Positions 55,824-64,000 of a stretch of DNA of 64,000 nucleotides are shown in pieces. Source of the stretch: Volvox africanus. Taxonomy: Eukaryota > Chlorophyta > Chlorophyceae > Chlamydomonadales > Volvocaceae. Each line of letters starts with the position of its first letter. Position 1 is the first letter of the stretch. The DNA lies in NCBI GenBank assembly GCA_030268105.1, contig BSDZ01000103.1, forward strand, positions 248,001 through 312,000. Reading direction: 5' to 3'. Position numbers and translations under genes: made by a program. The notes below the pieces were generated by a model. It ran no database searches, was not told the origin of the DNA, and saw only the letters and a program-made list of their open reading frames with translations.

Positions 55824-58800
55824 TTACTTGGTGACAGTGAGTGTCGTTTTCGCGGAGACCTCCACGGCCTTTGGCGCCGACGCGGCGATGGCTGATTGGA
55901 GCTCAGCCGTCATGGCTGCCTGACGCGCTGCCGCGTCTACTGCATCCTTCCTCTCCTGGACGAGCCGTGTCAGGAGCAACCCCCGGAGCAAAGAAGCAGC
56001 GTTTTTTAAATCATCAAAGAGAAGTATGAGAGGTTGAAGGAGGAGGAGGACCTGCATTTGTGCCTAAGTAAGATCTCAGGACAACATCCCCCTCTGCCCC
56101 TCCCCACCACAGACCCTCCTCCCCTTCACCTCCCTCTCTACCCCCTTCTATCAATGCTCTCACCCTAAGCGATGTCATGTCAGGGTAGTAGCCCTTCAGA
56201 GTGGACGCCAGGTCCACCAACATGGAGAGAACGCCCGGCACGCCGCGAACCAGCAGCGTGGAGCGGGCGTTGTTGGAGGCTTTCAGAAACAGAGACAACC
56301 CGAAGACGATGAGCTGAAGGTGGGAAGGGAGGAGGGAGAGGAGGGAAAGAGAAGGGTAAAATAACCATACAGATGGAATACCAGTATACGGGAAAACTCG
56401 TTGCGCTGTATGTTAAGATGTATCCTTATTTGTGTTATTTCTGCATTCTTTTCTCTATTGGTACGCGTGAGCCCGCCGACCCCGGTAATGTAAAAAACAA
56501 ACACACATGCATAATACATATGCGTAATAAACATTGTTCATTTCTAAATCTCACAGCTTGCTCACCTGTGGAAAGGACAGCCGAGTGGACAAGAAGCCGT
56601 GCCAGTGGAAGCTGCTGAGGCTGAAGAAGGCCCTGCAACAAAGGCCCGGGAAAGGAGGATATACGCCTTTATAGAGTGCCCCATCAACTTTCTTTACTCC
56701 TTCAATTTCGATTACCGGTACCATCTATGCGGTGGACATCCAGACAGACAGACAGACGGACACGCAGACAGACAACTTCATAATCACCGACACTGCCACC
56801 AGCCAAGCCACACCTAAAGAACTCCCGCATCTGGAACAGGTCCAGGGAGAGCAGCACGTCCATTCCAAACGTCAGGAAGGCCCGCTGCTGAATGCGCTCC
56901 AGGGGCCAGGTGGCGTGCCACACCGCGGTCGCCATGCTCACCGCCTCGGACTCACTCGAGGGGCGAAGCGCACTGCCTGTGGTGGTTGATGAAATTCCAC
57001 GAGTCGGGTTCGGGGGCTTTGTTCCGAGATGGGGGAGACGTAACGGGGGGAGAAAAGGCGACTGAATTCGCAGACTAGTCTAAAACTCACCTTTCCCTAC
57101 GATCAAAATCTTGCGGAATTGAAAACATGCGCCCCGATAACTGTATGACCAGCATTCGGCATCTAGATATGTTCCTGAAAGTCCATCCTTACCAACCTGC
57201 GTTTGTCGCCTTGTCTGCTGGTCTACTGAGCTGGTCGATGATCGCATCCGCCACAGTGGGGGCCGCGCCCAGCATGCGCGAGATCATGAAGCCCGTCGAG
57301 GGGTGGACCATACCTGCGGAGTGCGTGCGGGTGTGTGGCGGCGGATCAACGACACGGAAACGTGAAAACATCTTTCCCCTCCAATGGGGGGCGGATTCGA
57401 ACAAGCGTGGGAGGTGAGGAGCCATGCAGGATGGCGCACTTGTTCATACCTCCCCAGGCCTGAAATTAAATACACATGCACCCGACACGTACATGTTAGC
57501 AAACACGTGCTACAATACACATATGCCGGAAGCTCAGATCAAGTGCCTCCAGCCCTCTCTCGAACCTACCCGCAGCTCCGCCCAACGCAAGGACCCTCTG
57601 TGGGTGTTTCGGCAGCACTCCCCCCATAGGGATGAGACAGTACTCCTCCTCCTCCACGTTGATCACCTGGGCAACGGGGCGACAGGGAAGGGTCAGAGGA
57701 AGGAAACGGGATTTAACTATTGAAGGTGAAGAGGCGATCAACCAGCCCCACTCCTCCTCCGTTAACAGCTTTGATGACGACAGCACGACGGCCAAGAAAC
57801 GGGCAACCGAGTCATCCAGATGTGGACAAGCAAGTAGGACCCGGAATGGTGCCGATAGGAGGAAGGAGGCGAGGTAGCGGCTCGAGGGAGGGAGGCCGCT
57901 CCCGGTGGTGAGCTCGTACAGGTCGAGGTGATGATTGGCGGGTCTTAGGGAAGCCCGTGAAAGGAACAGAAAGAAAGGCAAGAGGATTCGTGCACGCATC
58001 AGCATACTGCGATTAATCCCTACAAGGCCATTAGGTGGCGGCACGTGCGTCTTTTTCCCTCGCACCTTAATCCCCAACCACTTGAGGCGGGCGTCCAGGC
58101 GCTCCTTAAGTTCGGGAAAGCCCACTGCAGGACGAGACACCAGGCTGGTCTCCTCCAGGAAGATCTGCAGGCCAGCGGAAGGGGGTTTTGGAGGGTCCAC
58201 CGGGTGCATTTTACCTCCGGTGATGGATCATCTCAGATACTTGGATGTTCCACCGGGAATCTGACATTATCGGAATCAGAATGTACCTGGCGGGTCCGCG
58301 AGTCGGGCACCTGGCACGAGTCCGAGAATGCACCTGGCGGAAGAGACCGCGCACCCTCTTCCTCTCCCTACCCTGTTTCCAGTCGCAACGCTGTGCCGAT
58401 ACCGAGCAGATCCAAATGCAGAATTCGCGTTTTCTCTCTGGCGCCAAACAACTTGCTCTCCCCCCCTCTCTCTCTTTCTTGCTTGCTTGGATCTCAGCTC
58501 ATAAAGACAAGGATTAGGTGTCGATGAACAATAAAACACAACCACACCTTGTTCTTCGAGAAGGGCATCGCGTACAGGAATGTAGGCAACTTCTCGTTGT
58601 CAGACCTCATGCCCTCGAGCCCGGGGGCGTGCGTGTGGTCGTCACGCCAGTCCATGAACAACATGGTGTCCACGTCGAAGGGATGCGACTCCACCTGAAT
58701 TCGAACCCGAACCGGGGACGTTAGAACTTAAGGATGACCAGGTTAAGAAAGACTGACTTGCATGAAAACCGTGAGAGATATAGAGAAACAGAGAGAGATC

Positions 58801-60757
58801 GTACACACCCTTGCTCCGAAACCCAAGGGAGTAAACCCGAAGGGATGGATGACTTTAATGAATGGGTGAAGGCTTCCCCCGGATAAGAAAATATCAGCAT
58901 ATTTCTCCTTTATATCTTGGCCAACTAAGGACGATCCCCATTCTTTAGAGAACCCACTATTGTCCCTCACCTCCGCCATAATGCCGTACGCGCCCTGGAA
59001 CCCTGGATCAAACTTCTTGTCATACTGAACCAGTCGGCGGGAATGCCCCGTGGCGTCCAGCACCAGAGACCCGCGGATCTGTTAATTCATTCCGAGTGTG
59101 CAGAGTCTCACATTAGGTTGTAAATGGAATTTAAAGTTGAGGATGTTATTGATTAGGTGCAGGGGTAAGCGCGCGACGAGGAAACCATCAACCTAACTCC
59201 CACATCAAAGTGTTTTCACCATCCCAACCGCCCAACAGCCTGCCCATGCCAATTGCATACGCACACGCACACTCTTAATATTAACATGCAGGTGGCCAGG
59301 ATCCAAACCCCCTTAAGGATTGACATAACCAAACGCCAAACAAATGCGCACGTGCTCAACCACCCGCCAGCCGCCCAACCATAAAAACACAAGTAGTAGC
59401 CCCATCCCCTACCTTGCGTCCATCCGCCAATTGCACTTCCGAGCTGCCCTCCCCGTGAGAGCAGCCCGCCACCTTGCCAGGCAGGAATGTGACGCCTAAG
59501 TAGGAAATGTGGTGGAGTGCAGGGGGAGGCATGTCGAGAAAGAGAAGAAGGCAGTACAGATGTTAAATCATTCATTGGTGATGTGACCCTCAGGTGCACA
59601 GACTCGAAGATCTGGTGCTCCGAAACCCACACCCACCCGCCGCGGCGCATCGCTCCAAGAGCACCCGTTTCATCTTCGGTCGGTCCACGCGAGCGAAGGG
59701 ACGATCGAGGAACCTGATAGTAAAGGGAATCAACAGTTGCGACCCAGATTGCGATTTGGGAGATCCAGATGCTGATTTCGACCGGGTTGCACAATGACTC
59801 CTAGTTTACGCCAGATGGAGTGTTGAATGAAATTGAGCTTACGTGGCCGCATCGAAGTGTCCTACTCACCCTCCCATCTCTCTTTTCCCTTCGCCTCGTC
59901 CCATGCCAATCAATTCGAAAGGAGCAATTTATCAGACCGTTAACGGCCACTCACTTTTCCCCATCAGGCAGGCTGTTGAGCCACACCTTGGCCTTCGGCC
60001 AGATGGCATGGAGGCACTCCTCCAGACCCATTGCCTATGATTCGGGAGATTATAAGGCAGCGGCAGCGGCAGTGATGAGGGTGACCGGGAGGTGCGTTCG
60101 TGGTGAAGGTGGGGTTGGGAGTTAGGACGGGAGCCATGACCCAGAAAAGAGGACGTAGACAACCCAAACGAATATCTTCGGTCAGCAATATGGTAGCACG
60201 TGGTTGAGCAGGCTCATATGCACTCATGAGTGCCCGGGCGTCCTGTATTTGGGGACCCGGCTCCAGTCGGTGGCTTGTCCTATGGCCGCGCAAATGGAGG
60301 CAACAGGCGGGTGTCCGGTTGCATAAGTGAAAATTTTCAGCGATGACATTATCACCTGAAATTCATCAAGCCAAACACCGTAGTTGTTTGGCCAGTGAGC
60401 AAACGGCTCCGGGTCGATGACGCAGACGGAGAATCCAGCCGCTGCGACTCGTCCCGCAGCAGCGACGCCCGCGGGCCCTGCCCCTGCGACGATTAGGTCC
60501 ACATATGGCTGCTGCTCTAGGTCATGCTGCTGCAGGTGAACAGTCTCTTCAGTCGGCCAGCTCTCCGTCTCACGATAGAAGTGGCTGACGGGGCCTTCTG
60601 GAACTGGGTAAGGTCCCGATGTAAAACCTGCCTTTTCTGAAGCAGCGTTCATAGCGCGCTTGCAGCGATGAGGATTGGCCACTGGTGTAACACGAAATAA
60701 TTGTGACCGCGACCCGAGGCGAAGGGTAGCGGGGCAACCGCCCGCTTGAAGAAGCAT
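55824..60757 (-). CDS. LCYB: Lycopene beta-cyclase, chloroplast
   Basis: Thirteen exons join in exact phase to 605 residues: 60356-60757, 59955-60034, 59637-59713, 59413-59495, 58971-59078, 58548-58694, 58066-58164, 57570-57666, 57197-57313, 56814-56976, 56566-56632, 56164-56313 and 55824-56051. The enzyme cyclises both ends of lycopene to give beta-carotene at plastid membranes. Residues 1-40 are a basic, Ser/Arg/Ala-rich transit peptide. The dinucleotide-binding motif GAGPAG is at 92-97, followed by the NYGVW signature at 125-129. Further on are RVDRPKMKR, LDATGHSRR, MDWRDDH, PTFLYAMPFS (about 287-296) and the catalytic-type FLEETSLVSRP (from 301), then HPSTGFM. The PMPFS/FLEETSLV form fits beta- rather than epsilon-cyclase (AMPMS/FFEET). 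The C-terminus continues past the usual plant end with an Ala-rich helical tail. The start ATG is the first in frame and precedes the transit peptide. Confidence 0.95.
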
Positions 60758-61393
60758 TTCCTAGAGTTCTGCTTTGATTTGCGACAGAAACCTTGGGCAA
60801 TAGGTATCAGGCCCCAACACAGCGTCTTCCAGTCGAGGTCTGAAATTTACACAGCTGTGCTTAGTTAGTTCATATATATATATCCATTCACTTCCACACG
60901 TGACTGAAGCAGCATGAAAATGAGGCAAGCAGACACAAAGACATTCCAGCTGCGGATCACATACGCCGTACTCAGTCGTCAGGTCCAGGTTTGCCGACTT
61001 ACTCATCATACCTGATGGTGTATCTCTTGGCTCTTTGCTTCCATGAACGAAGGTGTAAGGGCTTCTTATTATGTAATACTAATTAAGCTCCTGCGCGCAA
61101 GTAGTTGTGCATCACAATGCTTCAGCCTGGAAGGCTGAACTTATTATAGCTGAACTTATTATAAACAGTGATATAATAGCGATATAACCTCTTTATGATA
61201 ATTGATTTGGTTATTCAATCTTACATGCATGACCTGGCTGGTCTTTGCAACTGAATTTATCGTGACATTTTTGACGCTGCACCTCAATTACCACACCTGC
61301 TTCATACAAACCCCTATTATACGCTGATCCGGATTCGGCGGCAGTGCCCTCAGCACGGGACGACAGCTATTGCAAGCTTTGCCGTTAATTGTA
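60758..61393. promoter_or_regulatory. Shared divergent promoter region, LCYB / DUF3431 gene
   Basis: The 636 bp between the two start codons must contain both 5' ends. It includes an AT-rich stretch (60870-60890 and 61130-61200) with a duplicated CTGAACTTATTATA sequence near 61137-61163. No defined promoter motif is claimed. Confidence 0.45.
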
Positions 61394-63362
61394 ATGCCTT
61401 CCGCGTTCAGTACATCATGCTTTCTCTCACACCTGTTCCTTTTGGTTCTCTCGCTACTATCAGTTTTAGTTCGTGCACAGAACCGCATCGCGTTTGCCGA
61501 ATCCGGGGGAACTTCCCGCGTCCCCACCCCATTAATCCCTCTGGTGCCACTCTGGGGATGCGAGTCGCCAGCCCTTCCCGTAGGCTCTTTGCACGTGGTA
61601 GTTTCCACATTCAACGCAGATCCGGAGCAACTACTGCCCTGGCTTTGGCATCTGGGTCTTACCAACGCTGCCATCTATGTATACTACCGCATCGACGACA
61701 TGCACATCCAGCGACAGTATCACGGTACCGTGCGGCTACCGTGTGGCATGATCCTGAACGTCTTGCCATTGCTGCCCAATAAAGGCCGCGAGGCGGCGAC
61801 CTACCTACATCACATTGTAGCGCACTACGATAACTTGCCCCTGGTGCGGTTTGCTAAACGATGGAACATTTCCTTTGCCCGCACAAGGAGGGGTTTTGGT
61901 TTCGAAGCCTAAAACGCCCCCACATGCATTGCTTTTGGCTTCAAGTTTACATTTTAAAATCTGAACGACCGGCTCTGGTTTTTCACGCCCTTTCCCTGCT
62001 CTCATTTTTTTCTCTCTTCATGTTAACGCAACTCCAGGATTTCCCAGTGCGTCTCATCCTTCGCATCATATGCAGGAAATACACATGCACTAGCAAAAAC
62101 CGTCGTGTTTTCTCCTGCCCTTTCTCCGGCCATGTATCCCTGTCAACTCGTTTAACTCACTCAGTTTGGTATTTCACTCCTACCTTATATCCATTCAGGC
62201 AATGCTGCTCGCACACGACCACGGCCCCGCCTCCCGCCATTCTCTGTGCGGCCCCTTCTACCGGAGAAGTCGCGCCTTCTATCGGGGCCTGAGGGAGATC
62301 CGTGAGGCTCGGAAGGAGGAAGGGGAGGAGCCGGGGGAGGGCGGAGCCGCGCAGGGCAAGGCCCGTAAACGGAGTGATTTCTACCGGTGGGGCTGCCGGC
62401 GCGTTGGCAACGGCGGTTGGGTTGGGGAAGGGGGGCAAGAGGGGCGGTGGGGAAGGGCCAGAGATGGGTTTAGGTGTTAGGGGTGAGGCTGGGAAGTGTG
62501 GGGCTGGCGGTGTGGGCGGTGGGGAATAGGGGAGTCATTTTGCCGCTATCTATCGCTAGCCCGCTGCGGTCCCAGGAACGGGGACCTGCAATAGCCCGAG
62601 GTGACAAGGAGGGTAGCGGATAGATACTCGCTGAGCAGCGCAGCTCCTGACGCCTCACCTCTTCACTTCGGATGTGCGTCTTTCTCCGAGCTTCCACCAC
62701 CTTTCCTGTCTACTCGCCTGCTTCCCCGACCTCCGCACCCCTAGGTTCGCTTCCATGGTCGTCACCCTTAGCAGCGGCTGCATAGAAGGCTGGGCCCGGG
62801 GCTGCTGCTCCGCCTTCATCTGCTCAGGGTACCGCCCCTCCTGCCCGTTCACGTCCGACAACTGCACCCGCGCGGAACGAACGAATAAAGGTGGCAAGGT
62901 GGGATACCGCCACGTGTACATGCACCAGAACGGCATGTATGATGTCCGCTATGAGAATCAGGTGCTGGGGGCGGACGGTGCGTCGCGGCCCGTGGCGCTT
63001 CTGCGGTATGTGGGATCCACCCACAGGTGAGGGGTCGGCCCTGAGGGTGGAGGACCGGATGGTGCGGACGGTGCGGGTGGGGTTGCGGGTGCAGGTACGG
63101 GGTAAGGGTAAAACACAGTAAAATGATCGTAGCCAAATAGGCAGGTATGTAGTACGGGGATCCTGAGGAATACGTGGATTTCCCATTCTTCCGTAGCGCA
63201 GTATCGTTCCTCCGCTTACTCCGTCCCGATTCGGTTCCATTCTTTTTGTGACATTTTGTGTGGTTTGGATTGTTTCCGCCGTACAGATCCGCGGAGATGT
63301 GGAACATCACCCACGAGTACCCCCCGGACGCGCACCGACATACCAGGGAGCGAACCTTAGAG
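61394..63362 (+). CDS. DUF3431-family secreted/membrane protein, 3' end not found
   Basis: Four exons join in phase for 325 codons without reaching a stop: 61394-61843, 62199-62386, 62745-63005 and 63287-63362. The last donor (GAG then GTGTGT) opens directly into a GTAT microsatellite. Residues 1-27 are a signal peptide or anchor (LFLLVLSLLSVLVRA). The DUF3431 signature follows: VVVSTFNADPEQLLPWLW, then IYVYYRID, then LPNKGREAATYLHHIVAHYD. This family has a glycosyltransferase-like flavour, but its activity is not established. After the second exon, AHDHGPASRH and a Glu/Gly-rich insert occur, then GCIEGWARGCCSAFI, typical of the family's second half, and EMWNITHEYPPDAHRHTRER. The ends of exon two and exon three are the best phase-consistent choice, not certain. 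The remaining C-terminus should lie beyond 63.5 kb or is disrupted by the repeat there. Confidence 0.75.
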
Positions 63363-63363
63363 G

Positions 63364-63457
63364 TGTGTGTATGTATGTATGTATGTATGTATGTATGTAT
63401 GTATGTATGTATGTATGTATGTATGTATGTATGTATGTATGTATGTATGTATGTATT
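63364..63457. repeat. (GTAT)n tetranucleotide microsatellite
   Basis: About 22 units of GTAT/ATGT starting right after the putative donor of DUF3431-gene exon 4. Confidence 0.97.
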
Positions 63458-64000
63458 TATGGGTGTTACACTGTGGGCGACTCGCCCTTCAAAGACGAGC
63501 ACCGGGGGTCCTGACCGGACCGAGCCACAGCGCAGGGGAAGAACACGTGGCTTTGTCTGTCTGTCCTGGCACGTGCTACCCCTCTCACTAGGGCCAGCGA
63601 GCCCTCAGAGGCTCTCGCCTGGCCACTCACAGAGCACTCAGGGCCACCAAGAAACCACAGAAAGGCCCAACAGAAAACGGGGGACACCTAGCTGCTCAAG
63701 GGACGGGGAAACCTCTCCTCTAACCCGAAACTGACCTGGCAAGAGCCTGACAGACACACACAGATCCCTTCAGAGGAGAAACACCAGCAGGAAAGCACAC
63801 CCTTACACAGCCAAGCCGGAAGAACCCAACAAGAGGCGGAGGGGGGGATGACAAGCCGAACTGGCGCCCCCCTAGAAAGCCTTCCGGCCCCACCCAAAGC
63901 TGGCCCCGCAGACACCTGAACTGCACCAAAAGGAAAGACCTCTCTCGCTGACCCCCCCTAAAACCCTAAGGACCCGAAGCCTGGACACAGGAACCTCTAG
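63458..64000. mobile_element. Repetitive DNA, probable transposable element end (dispersed repeat copy B)
   Basis: 63464-63605 aligns with 10147-10300 (see that entry). The sequence continuing to the window end is C/A/G-rich with no recognisable coding frame. Its position next to a microsatellite, as in copy A, suggests the terminus of a retroelement that targets or generates simple repeats. The element class is not determined. Confidence 0.45.

Noticed and set aside
55824..60757. Assignment as lycopene epsilon-cyclase
   Set aside because: The PTFLYAMPFS and FLEETSLV..RP forms match beta-cyclase. The epsilon form has AMPMS and FFEET.

Overview
The window is nuclear DNA from a green alga of the volvocine group, plausibly a Volvox-type multicellular species. 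The evidence is three pherophorin genes (volvocine extracellular-matrix glycoproteins), an octotricopeptide-repeat (OPR) type organelle RNA-binding protein, a chloroplast-targeted lycopene beta-cyclase, many short phase-consistent GT-AG introns, and abundant microsatellites. The species itself is not resolvable from the sequence. There is no bacterial-style operon, CRISPR array, or recognisable tRNA or rRNA gene.

Layout. 0-19.6 kb is gene-poor and AT-richer: a foldback element (about 1.8-2.8 kb), three minus-strand single-exon pherophorins (3.2-3.9, 8.1-8.9, 15.5-16.4 kb), an unidentified three-exon minus-strand gene fragment (9.2-9.7 kb) and unannotatable DNA. 19.6-28.9 kb holds one large minus-strand gene of about nine exons (about 2,190 codons) encoding an OPR-like helical-repeat protein. 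31.0-33.6 kb is a plus-strand seven-exon TLC-domain membrane protein gene. 33.6-40.9 kb has no gene I can support and a strongly asymmetric base composition (A/C-rich plus strand). 40.9-45.5 and 47.0-51.3 kb hold two tandem minus-strand paralogs that combine a BAH domain with a plant-type GATA zinc finger. 55.8-60.8 kb is a complete 13-exon lycopene beta-cyclase gene on the minus strand. It is head-to-head with a plus-strand gene for a secreted or membrane DUF3431-type protein (61.4-63.4 kb and beyond). The window closes in repetitive DNA related to a stretch at 10.15 kb.

I rebuilt the gene models by checking that each GT-AG (in one case GC-AG) junction keeps reading phase. The lycopene cyclase, TLC and both BAH-GATA models close exactly in frame. 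The OPR model closes in frame except for one ambiguous junction. The genes do not form one pathway: they cover matrix assembly (pherophorins), organelle RNA metabolism (OPR), carotenoid synthesis (LCYB), lipid or membrane function (TLC) and chromatin or transcription (BAH-GATA).

The most interesting items are the tandem BAH-GATA pair, including a 19-nt microexon that splits the zinc finger and a GC-AG intron in one copy, and the two pherophorins whose C-terminal domains are near-identical at DNA level while the rest of the genes are unrelated.
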